Source of the DNA: Populus alba
Lineage: Eukaryota > Streptophyta > Magnoliopsida > Malpighiales > Salicaceae
NCBI RefSeq assembly: GCF_005239225.2
Contig: NC_133288.1
Coordinates: forward strand, 20,342,169-20,406,168
Direction: 5' to 3'
Length of the DNA: 64,000 nucleotides
Made by a program: the position numbers and the translations under genes. Below are positions 48,556 to 59,829 of the stretch, in pieces. The first letter of the stretch is position 1; each line of letters opens with the position of its first letter. The notes below the pieces were generated by a model, which had not been told where the DNA came from, searched no databases, and worked only from the letters and a program-made list of their open reading frames with translations.

Positions 48556-49579
48556 GATGCCGGCTGCCAAAGACGTTATTAAACAGTAAAAGAAACCCGG
48601 CCATCAATTTTGACGTTGCTTGATGGAGAACCTTTCAGAACTCTTAAAGCTACGCTTCCTCTTCCATAAAAGTCATGATCTAAATCGTGGTTCTGGTGAT
48701 GCCATTATTTTTTCTTCGTTCCGAGGGAAGCCACTCATTTCAAAGGCTATTTCCGGAAATCACTCTCGCTGCTGGTTAGGAGAAATTAAATATTTGTAGC
48801 GTTAATTACTTCCTTTTTTATTTATTTGGGGTTTTAATTTATTTAGCTAGATATGGAGTAATCCTCCAGAACTGATCGAAGATCATATTAAATGCAGGGC
48901 GTGCTAAAATAATAATTCATTAATAATTAGAGTTATAATGGAACAGTCTATTTACTTCTCATTCTCTGCGCCAGAAAATAAGTTATAAAATTACACAATG
49001 AATGTTAGTATAGAATGGTTTGAGCATGGTTTTAATTTATTATTTTTTCCCTTAGAAATTGAAAAGACGTGAGGTAAAGTTGTTGTGTTTCTTTTTTGTA
49101 TGGGAAGCATATTAAAAATTTGAGAAGTTAATTAAGTTGTTTTAAAAAATACAAAAATATAATTTTTTTAAAAAATAATCTATATCTCATATGTAATTCG
49201 GATAATTTTAATTTTTTTTAGTATTTTTAACCTATCAACTTATCGTTTACAAATTGATGAACTCTCAAGATTAGGAAAAAATTTAAAGGAAAATCAAAGA
49301 ACAAAATAGTGAACATGGTAGTAGTTAAAAAAAGGTTGAGGGACTAATATGAAAATTTCTACCCCCTTCCCCAAGCAACTTAAAAGTAAAGAGATAATGA
49401 TAAAAGAAAAATAAAAAGAGAAAGTGTGGAAGGTTAGAGAAGGTGGGAGGATAAGAAGGAAACAAACTATACAGAGGGGTACAAATAAAGGGGACCCATA
49501 ACAAAATCAGGGAGAGGTGTGTCCAAAAAAAAAGTGAGAGCAAAAATTTGAGGGAAGAAAAAACTTCGTATGAAATTGA

Positions 49580-49760
49580 CAAATACAAGTTTAGATCCAG
49601 CCCACTATCATCATAATATGAAATTGGCAACAATTAATGGGCTCCGATCCAGCCCACTATCATCATAATCATATTTATTTGGATGGTTTAAAGTCATATG
49701 AAAGGCCCAGTCAGCGGTCTTCAAGTCCACGGGAAACACTGGAAGGATTCTTTTATGAAA
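49580..49760 (-). pseudogene. Remnant of a KCS gene 3' end
   Basis: The stretch 49627-49755 matches 52655-52797, the end of the intact KCS gene and its 3' flank: GGGCTCCGATCC is shared, as are TTTGGA(T/C)GGTTTAAA and CGGGAAAC. On the minus strand the last KCS codons are recognisable, but about eight codons are missing and the frame is broken. The preceding 49583-49626 repeats part of the 3' flank (CCAGCCCACTATCATCATAA twice). Nothing further upstream in the gene remains. Confidence 0.7.
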
Positions 49761-49971
49761 TTTGAGTATTGCCGCCTAAGGGTACCATTTTAGCTTCTGG
49801 GTCCTCTGAACGCCTGTTGAGAAGTGGAGGTTCAGCAATCAGCGTCCTCTCATCGCAGAGGGAACCGTGGGGTGGATTAGTTTTGTCTCTCGAGGTGCAC
49901 CATCTTAGTCATGCACCAGACCGGGGCCTCACTGACATGCGCTGTCAAAATATGACTGGAGTAGCATTGCT

Positions 49972-50170
49972 CTTGAGCGTTTGATTTTATTTGTTTGTTT
50001 TTTGGCTTGGATGACGTAGTACAAGATGAAAAAACGAACAACAGACAAGCACCTAACGCATGTGACCACCATCCTTGATGTTTTATCAGGAAAGGAAACA
50101 TTACACGGGCTCGTCTTAACAATAAAAAAGCGAACCGAGGTACTATGAATATTAGTAAATTCTAGGTTAT
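49972..50170. repeat. Copy of KCS upstream flank
   Basis: It matches 56030-56216 along its length: GGATGACGT(T)AGTACAAGAT, ACAGAC(A/T)AGCACCTAA, TTTATCAGGAAAGGAAA against TTCATCAGGGAAGGAAA, and AAAAAGCGAA. Because the KCS 3' remnant lies only 200 bases to its left, the body of a second KCS gene has probably been deleted between them. Confidence 0.7.
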
Positions 50171-50599
50171 TCCCCGTGCTATTGTCGCGGATTGGACTCA
50201 AACAAATTTAGATGTAAAAAATATATTTAGGTTACAGAAAATATTTTTGGTATCTTGATTTAGTAAAATAAATTTAAAAACAAACAACTTGACTTTATGT
50301 TTTTTTGAAATTATCTTTTATGTAATAACACACAAAAAAAAAAAAGACACTTGCAGTACTAATGATCAATCTAATATCAAGATATTTTGTAAATTGAAAG
50401 CAATGTTCTCTAAAAAAAATCCATTGAAATGAAACATTCAAGTAAAATCTGAGTATTTTATATATAATTAGAGAAAATAAAATAGACATAGATAAATGAA
50501 ATTATATGAGAATAAATTAAAATCCTTAAAAAAATATAAATTTTATGTTAAATTATTTTGCATGAGTTTTGATTGCATTTTTTTATATAAAATTGTTTC

Positions 50600-51260
50600 A
50601 AATTAAAAATTATTTTTAATTTTACCATCCTTCAGCTTTTTCATATCTTAGATTTGATCTTTATTTTTTTTTAATTTGAGATGATTTATAAAATTAATAT
50701 TTTTTTACGATTTTATCCTTCATTTTTTTCCATTAGGTTTGAACCCTTTTTTTTATTATTTTTTATCTACTTTGACATATTTTTTATATATTTTTTTAAT
50801 TTTATCATTGAATATAAATTAGTTAGGAATTGAGCTTCATGATTGATCCAAAGTCTAAGATTTCACAGATTGTAATTTTAAAAAATTAAACTTGAGTTTA
50901 GAAAATTCATCAAAATTTACTTGTTTTTTCATGTTATTAAATTAATGTTGTTATTTTTATATTATTAAATTAAATCAACTGGATAACATGATTTCTTTAT
51001 AATCTCAGCATTCTCTTAGCTTAATTCTTCTTCCATTGAAAAATTTTGGCTTGGCCTGTGATGTTGCATTAACCATCTATATAGATTTATTTGAGTTAAA
51101 TTTTTTTATTTTTTTTATGTAATTTTTTTCTCTGAGTTTTTAATATTTAGTTCATTGTAATTGAGTTTTTTTAATTAATTTCAAAATTGGTTTTATGATT
51201 TTATCATGACTATACATCTCATATCGCAAATTTCACGAGTTATCTATTATTAACCATAAT
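50600..51260. repeat. Outlying block related to the right-hand array
   Basis: It shares the order of short phrases with the array at 59.8-62.9 kb: a 'TTTGATCTTTATT' block, 'TTAGGAATTGAGCTTCATGA TTGATCC', 'AAGATTTCACAGATTGTAAT' and 'TAAACTTGAGTTTAGAAAAT TCAT'. One unit is present, about 9 kb from the array. Confidence 0.55.
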
Positions 51261-51559
51261 CAATCTAATATGTTGTTATTTTAATATATATTTTTAAAAA
51301 ATATATCATTCAATGTCACAATTTAAATATTTTTAAAAGTGTTCCATCCATTATATTTCAAATTTTTAACTTCCCAGCATCTTTATATTTCTTTAAGATT
51401 TAAAAAATAATACCCAACCCTGGGTAACGGGAAAAAAATTAAAATCTAATTTGAGTACTAAATTTTTCAACCAGTTCGTTGAATTAGCTGGCATCCAAAC
51501 AACCAAGGCTGATCACATGAAATTATAAGCAATCAACATCATGTAAATTTATGAATAAA

Positions 51560-52110
51560 GCCAGATGAGAGCTGGGAGGCATTATTTTCCGCAAGCTAGC
51601 TTGTATATCTATGCAGGGCGTGTGTGGGACCATTTATAGATATTTTCCAAAACAAGCAGTGAAAATTTAAATTCAAGGCCAGTTTATGGTCGTTGGGTAA
51701 TTCCATTCACATGTGTTTTAACAAATAGACGCTGAAAGCTTAAAGTTGAAGGCAAGCAAAAGCGAAGCATCAAGCACCATTTTAGAAAGCACAAGTCCCG
51801 GTGCCCGTGCCGTGAAGCGGTGAGAGATCTAATTTTTAATTTTGTGTTTTAAAAGTATTTTTAAAAAAGTTTATTTTTATTTATTTTTTTAATGTTAAAT
51901 TAATATTTTTTATATATTTTTAATTTTTTTGATATGTTAATATTAAAAATAATTTTTAAAAAATAAAAAAAAATATTAAAAAATATTAAAAAAAAAAACT
52001 TTAAAAAACATTCATAATTACACTCCAAGTCATAGCCAACCCGCTCACCATATTTTAAACCTCGCAAAACAGTAATTAGCCAAAATCCCAAATCTTCCGT
52101 GTTATTAGCC
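51560..52110 (+). repeat. Left arm of an inverted duplication around the KCS gene
   Basis: Its reverse complement matches 56340-56665. Examples are GCTTTCTAAAATGGTGCTTG AT, CTTGCCTTCAACTTTA, TTGCGAGGTT(T)AAAAT, and CTCCCAGCTCTCA at the far end. The left arm is longer because it contains a MITE-like copy (51829-52025). A shorter direct repeat of part of this arm (CCATTTATAGATA(T/C)TTTCC...) recurs at 52441-52520. Confidence 0.65.
51829..52025 (+). repeat. AT-rich MITE-like element, copy 17
   Basis: It opens TTTTTAATTTTGTGTTTTAA, contains TTTGATATGTTAATATTAAA and closes ACATTCATAATTACACTCC. It interrupts the left arm of the inverted duplication; the right arm has no such insertion, so the insertion came later. 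Confidence 0.65.
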
Positions 52111-52695
52111 CATCATTATCACCAAAGCATAATTAATTCTACTTGGTAAAAATAATGAATCTATCACCAAATTATACAGCATATATTAATTAATTATTAA
52201 AATATATTTTAAGTTGTTCCGTTTGAAAATTAATGATGTTTCCACTGAATGCAGGATTCGATATTAAAACGATGGACCCTACACCTCATTCCGTGTTAAT
52301 TAGCCCATCATTAATTTGTGTTTTGAAAATACATTTGACTTGAAAAAAAAATATAAAATCAATGTTTCTTTAGTGTTTTCTAATAGTTATGATATAATAT
52401 CAAAAATTAAAAAAATATATATATTATTAAGTGGATGGAGACCATTTATAGATACTTTCCGAAACAAGTAGTGAAAATTTGGAATCAAGACCGGTTTAGG
52501 GTCGCTGTGTAACTCCATGATAACAAGAAATATAAATAAGAAAAAAAGAAGACTTTTATTTTATTTTAAGTGCTACGAGGCAGAACACGTTTATGCGAGA
52601 GGAATGAAACCCATCAACCTTAAAAGGGGACGAAGGGGAGGACAAATTAAACTGGCAATAATTAATGGGCTCCGATCCGGTCCACTGCATCATGA

Positions 52696-54686
52696 TCATA
52701 TCTTTTTGGACGGTTTAAAATCAAATGGAAAGGCCCCATCAGAGCTCATCAGGTCTACGGGAAACCCATCAATCTCATCACTCCAAGGATTCTTTTCCTC
52801 AAGATCAACATCCCTCATTGCTTTCATGATCAAACTATTACACTTGAACCCAGATCCAAATGCAATCTGCCACACACGATCACCTTTCTTAATCCTGCCC
52901 TTAGCCTCAGTATATGCCAGCCCATACCACACTGAACTAGAGGAAGTGTTGCCAAACCTGTACAAAGTCATTCTTGAAGCTTCCATGTCAATTTTACTTA
53001 ACTTCAGGTTTCTTTCCACTTCATCGAGCACAGGCTGGCCACCAACGTGAGTGACGATGTGGTCAATGGCCTTCATGAAATCAGGGACGTACGGTTTGAT
53101 CTTTTCCAGGTTGAAATGCCTAGCAATGTAATTTGCGATGTAAAGGATCTTTTCTGATACGGGAAGGACTAGGTGGCCTAGTGTGGTTAAGTTGGCTTCA
53201 ATGGTCTTGATGGCTACTGGCATGAGACTCTTGGAAATTGCGACACCCACGAGTCCTTCTGCGTCTTCGACACTTGAAATGCAGTTGTAGGATAGGTCAG
53301 AAGCAGCTGTGTTGGTATGGACGGCGTGGATGAGCTGATACTTGGCAGCATGGCGATCCGATGGCTTGTTTGAGAGGAGGACTGCTGCCCCGCCAACACG
53401 GAATAGGCAGTTGATCAAGATCATAGAACGATCCTTACCCAGGTAGCGGTTTCCGGTGATGTTCTCTGTGCTCACCACCAGAGCGTAGGAATTTCTGTGT
53501 ACCTGACCCCACATTACAATCGTTTATCCCAAGCTAACTTAATCAAGAATCACATCAACAGAAAGAATTCGTTATTTAACGAAAGGCAACTCGTGCAAGA
53601 CAGACTGTCTGATTGATTGACACACAGTTTTCGGCCCAGAAATTTACAACACAATTGCCTAGGAGTCTAGGACTCCACAAAGATAGATCCGGAGAGTTTA
53701 AGAGCCTTGGAAATGAAACAAATTTACAATTTCAACTTCTCACGTGAGCCCTCTTGGATCTGTTCATCACTCCTTGGGCTAGACATGAAATTGTTAGCAA
53801 TTGGATTTTGTAGTCAAAAGATCAAAAACTTTTATCAACAGAAATAAAGATGGAACAGTGTGATTTTCTTTCTTTAGTTTTTTCTTTTCTTTTAGTTTTA
53901 GGTTGATTATACCAAGTCTTTAATCTAATTTTTGGGCTGGATGTTTTTTTCTGGAAAAAAAAAATAGGGCATAGGCCAGTGCTAAGTATCGTATATTGTT
54001 GTGAACAGAAACCATGGGCAGCATATAGTAAGAAGACCATCCATAAATATATATAGAGTAGAAAATAGAGCAACCTGGAGCAGCTGTTTGGCGAGGCCTA
54101 TAGCTGCGAGCCCAGCACTGCAACCCATCCCGCTAAGACTATAGCTGACCACCTCATCTCCTAGCTTGTACCTGTTAATTATCATGGCAGAAAGAGATGG
54201 AACCATATTAAAAATACAACAATTCACTATCACTATCCCTATATCCTTGCCCTTCACTCCAGTCTTTGCCAATATGTCATCCACAGCACCAAAAATCACC
54301 ATCTCGCTCTCTTTTTTCACCTCTTCCATGCATTCGTTCGGTAGTTCGCTTCTAAATGCGTCCGGCAAGTAGGTGGACGGACCAATCCCTGATTTCTCCA
54401 GAATTTTTTCCATGAACAGTAAAGTCTCCTCTGACAAGTTGGTGAAGTGGTGCCTGGCTCTTTCCATTGTGAGTTCTTTGCTCCACATTTGGCTGGCTGG
54501 AGGCTTGTAACATGCAAAATCTAATAAAAAAACCTTCCGTGAAGGTTTTGACTTGAAGATTTTTGAGAGCAGAAGCATTGCTAAGGTTAGGCAGACAAGT
54601 ACTGGCGCAATGAAGTTGGTGAAGAGACTAAGGCGGTTGGCGATGAACTTTGGAAGATCATTTGACGCTATGGTGATTCTAAACAT
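52696..54686 (-). CDS. 3-ketoacyl-CoA synthase (very-long-chain fatty acid elongase condensing enzyme)
   Basis: Two exons, 54686-54075 (204 codons) and 53502-52696 (268 codons plus stop), splice in phase 0 (CCAG/GTTG and TCAG/GTAC) and give 472 residues, slightly short for the family (about 460-520). The enzyme condenses acyl-CoA with malonyl-CoA at the ER, the rate-setting step toward waxes, cutin/suberin precursors and sphingolipid acyl chains. A hydrophobic segment at 24-41 anchors the N-terminus. VFLLDFACYKPP (52-63) is the family opening. Catalytic Cys189 lies in SLSGMGCSAGL, His356 in DHIVTHVGG, Asn389 in RFGNTSSSS; WQIAFGSGFKCNS follows. All catalytic residues are present, so it should be active. 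The subclass was not determined. Decayed copies of its end and flanks lie on both sides. Confidence 0.95.
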
Positions 54687-54856
54687 GGTGTGAGATCTGT
54701 AGAAAGTGTTATTTTCAGGTTTAACTTGGGTTTGTTTCTTCTTCAGTTTTGTTTCTTAAACAGATTACTGAGGATTGGGAAATCAAAACTAGCTAGTTAT
54801 TTTTTAAGAAAGACGAACAAGTAAATGTCATGAATCGGGGGAGGTGCATGTGTGGC

Positions 54857-54864
54857 TATATATA
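54857..54864 (-). promoter_or_regulatory. TATA box of the KCS gene
   Basis: TATATATA on the minus strand about 170 bases before the start codon, in a position that would give a leader of roughly 140 bases. It is the only good candidate in the first 300 bases. Confidence 0.55.
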
Positions 54865-55690
54865 GTAGTTAGTAATGCAAGCTAAGCCCAATAACAGCAA
54901 TATATCCCCCGTCCCAAAAACTATCAAGTAGTCTTAATCTTTTTTGTTCCAGTCTAATTTATTTTCATGAATTATGATAATTTGTAGCTAATATTATAAA
55001 AGGTTTTTTTTTTAATAGATTTGAGAACACTTTAATATTTAAACTTAAGTAATATTATAGAGAAACTCTGTAAATAAATATGAATTTTTTTTCATTAAAA
55101 GATTCATGGATAACTCATTATTTTTTTTTGTATGAAGAAATGAAATTGGAGTGTTGTATTACCTTATAATATTAATGAGAAAAAATATCTATAATATATA
55201 CATTAAAAAGTAATAAATACTGTTTACATGTTATTTAATAAAAAATAAATGTTTTTTACACATTATTATTAAGAGATAAGTGGTAAGTTATTTTGTAGAT
55301 ATATATATATATATATAATAGCTACGCATGTAGCAGAATATTATATCATCACCTTATATTTTGCTCGTTTTAGACAAAAATATCATAAATGAAACATCAA
55401 CCACGTCTTTATTTAAAAGAATTAAAAAATAATAAGTTAGATTATTGATTTGCAACAATAAAAATAAATTAGGTTACTGTCTTGTTTCGGTCAATGATTA
55501 GAAGTTAGAACCACTGGTCTGATTGATTAATTGACAGAAAAAAATACGTTAATCAAATCAATTTCCCCAATCTCTATTATAACTGCCATTTGTCTTTTGA
55601 TCTGGACATCGAGAATTCTAAGGTAACCATGCTGGCTTCTTCATGTGACTAAAGTGCAGGAGCTTGAATGGGACAAGACCAAAGGAAGGT
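54865..55690. other. Upstream region of the KCS gene
   Basis: AT-rich promoter-distal sequence with a short (AT)n run at about 55299-55317. I see no gene. Confidence 0.5.
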
Positions 55691-55800
55691 TGGGCTAAGG
55701 TTAATACGAATGGGGCGAGCAAAGGGAATTTGGATGCTTCAGGAGCATGTGGGTCTTCGTGGCAGTAGTGGTGGTTGGTCGGTTGGATTTGCAGCTAATG
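55691..55800 (+). pseudogene. LINE-type RNase H fragment
   Basis: The frame reads WAKVNTNGASKGNLDASGAC and then stops after GSSWQ. It matches the beginning of the RNase H domain of plant non-LTR elements and related RVT_3 proteins, whose usual form is W(V)K(V/L)NTDGASKGNPG. The catalytic Asp of NTDG is Asn here, and a stop follows within 30 codons. No reverse transcriptase was found nearby. Confidence 0.6.
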
Positions 55801-56029
55801 TAGACTGAAATTTAGGTATCGGAATGGGGGACTACACCTACCTTCTGAAATTTTAATAGGGGCGGCACGGTGTGTGCTATCCTACTATAACTAGGTTTCA
55901 GGATCTTATCAGCGTACCTGTGATCTGTTTTTTTTTTTTTTCTAATTTAAAAATAAAACATATTTTAATGAAAAACAATTTTAAAGCATGCACTACTACG
56001 ACGTCGTGCAGACACCTTAGCGCGTGATC

Positions 56030-56216
56030 TGTTTTTTTTTTTTTTTTCTCTCGGATGACGTTAGTACAAGATAAAAATAATAACAGACTAGCACCTAATG
56101 CATGGCTGATGGGACCACAATCCTGGATCTTTCATCAGGGAAGGAAATGTTACGTGGGCTAAGTCTTAACAAAAGAAAAGCGAAACGAAATGCTATGGAT
56201 AATTAGTAAAAATTCA
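56030..56216. repeat. KCS upstream-flank segment, partner of 49972-50170
   Basis: This is the presumed original copy, 1.35 kb before the KCS start codon. See the partner for shared phrases. Both copies carry a T-rich stretch just before GGATGACGT. Confidence 0.7.
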
Positions 56217-56339
56217 CGTGCACATGGAGTATGGACTGCAGAATGAACTGAGTGGAAGCGCACGTAGTTTTTGACTCCTTACCTCCTCAAACTATTAAAT
56301 CCATTATAAAAGTGAACTATTTAAACGATAATGATGCAC

Positions 56340-56665
56340 TGATTAACATGGAAGATTTGAGATCTTAGATGATTACAGCTTTGCGAGGTTAAAATCCTTC
56401 ACCGGCCAGTATTCAATGTGGCAGCAGACTAGCAGGGTTGGCTTCTTCTCCCTCCTGCATGGCGGTGGGACTAGCTTTCTAAAATGGTGCTTGATATTGC
56501 TTTGCTTTGCTTTTCCTTGCCTTCAACTTTAGCTTTTAGCTTCTGTTTCTGGAAACACAAATACACGGAGTTACGGAACTTTTCTTGTTCTGGAAAAATA
56601 TCTTCAAATGGTTCACACATGCACTACGTAGTTATTATATAGTACCCTCCCAGCTCTCAACCACC
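56340..56665 (-). repeat. Right arm of the inverted duplication around the KCS gene
   Basis: The complement of 51560-52110 without the MITE-like insertion. Similarity runs from GATTAACATGGAAGATTTGA through GCTTTCTAAAATGGTGCTTG and GGAAAAATATCTTCAAATGG to CTCCCAGCTCTCAACC, with small gaps. Confidence 0.65.
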
Positions 56666-56951
56666 ACCTTGGTCGTAATTTTCATGATGTTGATCGCTTT
56701 AATTTCTTGTGATCAATCTCATTTGGCTGGATGCCAGCTAATTTAACTCGCTGCTTGCCTGGCTTGTTCCAGAAAATTTTATCCCTTCCACGCTTGCTAT
56801 ATGAACGCTCTGTTAAGCACTGTTAACCTAAAAAGAACAGAACAAGCAGGATATATTCTACACGATGACATGCTGACGTTATATTAGGACCTCTTCTCGA
56901 AGAGAGAATTAACCACTATTTTTCCTTTCTTTTTTTCGTCTGATTTGCATC

Positions 56952-56974
56952 TGGTGGTGGTGGTGGTGGTGGTG
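56952..56974. repeat. (TGG)7 microsatellite
   Basis: About seven TGG units in tandem. Confidence 0.85.
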
Positions 56975-57917
56975 ATCGGTGATGTACACTAGTGGCTTGC
57001 TCTCGGAGAAGATGACACCGAACAGCTAGTTATTTAAATTAAGAATACCAGGCATGCTGCTGGGCTTTTCCTGTAAGGTTAAATTCATATAAGTAAAATC
57101 AATAAGAATAATTAGAAACCCGGAGTTAAAGGAGATGCCTGAAAGAGGCCGACTATTTTAATGCCAGATCTTGGCTCTAGGGAATTCGTTTATTCAAATA
57201 GAGTCCAGGAGAGCTCTTCATGTGTTGATTTTTAAATTAATGTCTTCCTAAAATATAGTTACTAAGAATTAATTAGTGAGAACGTGATATTTATATTTGA
57301 TTTAAAAATAAAAAACTTAAGTAATATATCTTTATTGTGTTTAGTTTGTGCAGGGAATTTTATATAAAAAAAAAACAAATTTACTATTATACTTCTTATA
57401 ACTTAAAGTCTATAAGATCGATAATAAATTCAACTTTGTAAGAAATCAAAACTACTGGTAAGATAATAAATATTCTACCAACAAATTAAATAATATTTAT
57501 TAATTATCATTAATTCTACTAATATGATCGATAAAGTCATTAAAATACATTTCAGTTATTTAAATAAGTTGTAAAAATACAACAATTGCAATATTATTGT
57601 TGGTAAAAGTAAGGGTATATTAGTCCACTTCAAATAATAAATAAGGGCACCTGACTAAAAAAAGAAGAAGAAGAAAAACAATCACTGATAAATGTTACAT
57701 CCCCTTGTTTTAGATGGGGTGACATTCCTTCTTAAGGAATAGTAGTAAAACAAAAGAATATTTTTTTATTTTCAATATTAACATTTTAATTCAAGAATCA
57801 AAGACAAGCATGTGGCATAAAAATAACCAATGATATATTTTTAATTTTTATTTTAGTGTTTTTAATTTTTTGCCTTTTAATTTTTTAAAATAAAAATTAA
57901 TTTAAAAATATATTTTA

Positions 57918-58072
57918 GTGTTTGGTATTATGTTTTAAAAATGCTTTTTAATTTTTTTTTAATTTTTATTTTTTTTAAAAATTAATTTTTTATTTTTTAA
58001 TATATTAATATTAAAAATAATTTTTTAAAAAAAATATTATTTTAATATATTTTAAAATAAAAATCACAAAAC
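57918..58072 (+). repeat. AT-rich MITE-like element, copy 18
   Basis: It opens with TTTGGTATTATGTTTTAAAA and contains TTTTAATATATTAATATTAA then AATAATTTTTTAAAAAAAAT, ending ATCACAAAACTC. A degraded second copy may precede it at 57840-57917. Confidence 0.5.
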
Positions 58073-58304
58073 TCATTAATACATTAATGAAGAACAGATA
58101 GTCAAAGGTAGGCACAGCTGTTGCTATCCCAGCTAGTTGTAGGGAGTTACAAGTGGTGTGTTTAGTGTAACTGGCGCACAGGAACTTTGCAAAGCGCGTT
58201 AACTTGAGACAATCCATCATAGCATGTCAGAACTGTCACAGCAAAGGCTGCCTTAACATTTATTACCCATCGAACAACCACTGGCTCAGAAAAGCAAGAT
58301 CCTA

Positions 58305-58490
58305 CTGCTATATTTTTGTATTTTTAAAAAACATTTAAAAAGATATTTAATTTAAATTAATATTTTTTATATTTTTAAATTATTTTAATATATTAATGTT
58401 AAAAATAAATTTTAAAAAATAAAAAATAAATTATTTCAATATATTTTTAAACAAAATAATATTTTAAAAACAATTATAATTATACTTTCT
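58305..58490 (+). repeat. AT-rich MITE-like element, copy 19
   Basis: It has the complete family order: ACATTTAAAAAGATATTTAA, TTTTAATATATTAATGTTAA, AATAAATTTTAAAAAATAAA and a CAATTATAATTATACTTTCT end. Confidence 0.6.
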
Positions 58491-59829
58491 AATAACCCTT
58501 TAAGATGTGTTTTGTATTAAAACGTGTTTGTGTTTTTTTTATTTATTAAAAATAAAAAGCCAAGAATTTTGAAATTCAAATGGTGTGGCTGTCCCGCTAA
58601 CCCAGGAAAAGAAATGGTTGCGCTAATTATTAATGACGTGACAGTGGGGCTGGCGTGATAAAGGGAATCGTTTTTTGGCTGTCAGTGATACTGATTTACC
58701 CACACACAAAAAAAAAAAGTCATTTACTCAAGTTTTTCTCTTGTTAAGGTATTTCTTGTTGACTATGTTAATTTTAAAAACAAATATTATAAAATAACAT
58801 AAAATAATATATAATTATATTTTTTTTTTTTAAGATTTTACATTCAATCACTTGAGTTTTGAAACATTTAATAAAAAAACTACTAATTATAAGTCAAGTT
58901 GTTATCTTTCGAGGCTAAAGATATTGGAAAAGAGGGTAGCGATATAAAACTGTTTTTTTTACAACTACTCCTCTGGTCAAATCATAAATATTAAAAAGAT
59001 GTTGATGGAAAAATACAATAAAGGACAAGAGAGAGTGCTTTCTGTAAATTATATTTTAACATAAAATCATGCACATTGTTCAATATTCTTGGCACACTCA
59101 CGATGAATTCTGGGTTGTAGCAATGTTTTTTTTTTATTTTAGTTCCTTAACTTCTTGTTTTCATCAACGAAGTCCTTGAATTGCTGAGTTAATAGTGAAT
59201 TACTCTGTATTTGTTGATTGGGGACAAAATTGAATGAAGAATGATCAATACATAAAAGGGGGCAAAAATAGGTGAAAGGTGGCAGGTTTTTATCCTATCC
59301 TATAGTTGCAGAGTCCAGCTTATTAAGGCTGTTCTTTTCTCAATTCAGGTTTATTGGTCCTCTGTTTTCATGCTCCCTAAGAAAGTTATTGATCTTTAAA
59401 GTTGGAGCGAAGGGTAGAACTTAGTCCTCCAAATTTTAAAATTTGAATTGTTTAGTCCCTTGTGTTTTTTATAGATCCGATTTTGGTATAGATATTTATT
59501 TTTATTATTTTCAAGACCTTGGTTTGTGAAAAAGAAAGAAAATTTTGCGTGATTCTGACATGTAGATATAAGTTTATTATTTTCGCATATTCTGCAAACT
59601 CAGCTTAGAGTAAGAGGTGGGAATATCCTTTCACCATGACATGATTTTTTTTAACATATTGTGTAGGGTTACATTTGTCATACCCCTTTTTTATGCACGG
59701 TAAAACTATTACTATGGCCTTGGAATGAAAATTTTCATTGCTTTTACCTCAAGGGTGTTTTTGTACTTTTGTTTTTTCAGGATAATGCAATTACTTTGAT
59801 GCTGTATGTGAAAAAAACAACATAACTTT
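58491..59829. other. Intergenic, no gene recognised
   Basis: AT-rich, low in long frames. Phrases such as GAGCGAAGGGTAGAACTTAG TCC suggest old interspersed repeat sequence. I see nothing else in it. Confidence 0.5.

Larger units (their letters stand above)
42139..49626. other. Long intergenic region without a recognisable gene
   Basis: It holds four MITE-like copies, an (AT)n microsatellite and scattered open frames up to 118 codons (44124-44480, plus) without similarity I recognise. A GGGCATCTCCAACACGAGGG phrase at 44490 resembles a terminal inverted repeat of some plant MITEs, but no partner was found. Short balanced patches (42.7-43.6, 47.6-48.3 kb) show no exon-like sequence. Confidence 0.5.
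50171..52695. other. Intergenic with KCS-flank duplications and one array-like block
   Basis: The part at 50.6-51.26 kb is related to the array at 59.8-62.9 kb (same GATTTCACA(A/G)(A/G)TTGTAA and TTTTACTTG-type phrases). The part from 51.56 kb carries the inverted duplication and short direct duplications listed separately. No gene is seen. Confidence 0.55.
55801..57917. other. Intergenic right of the KCS gene
   Basis: It includes the KCS upstream-flank copy at 56030-56216, the right arm of the inverted duplication at 56340-56665 and a (TGG)n tract at 56952-56974. No gene is seen. Confidence 0.55.
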
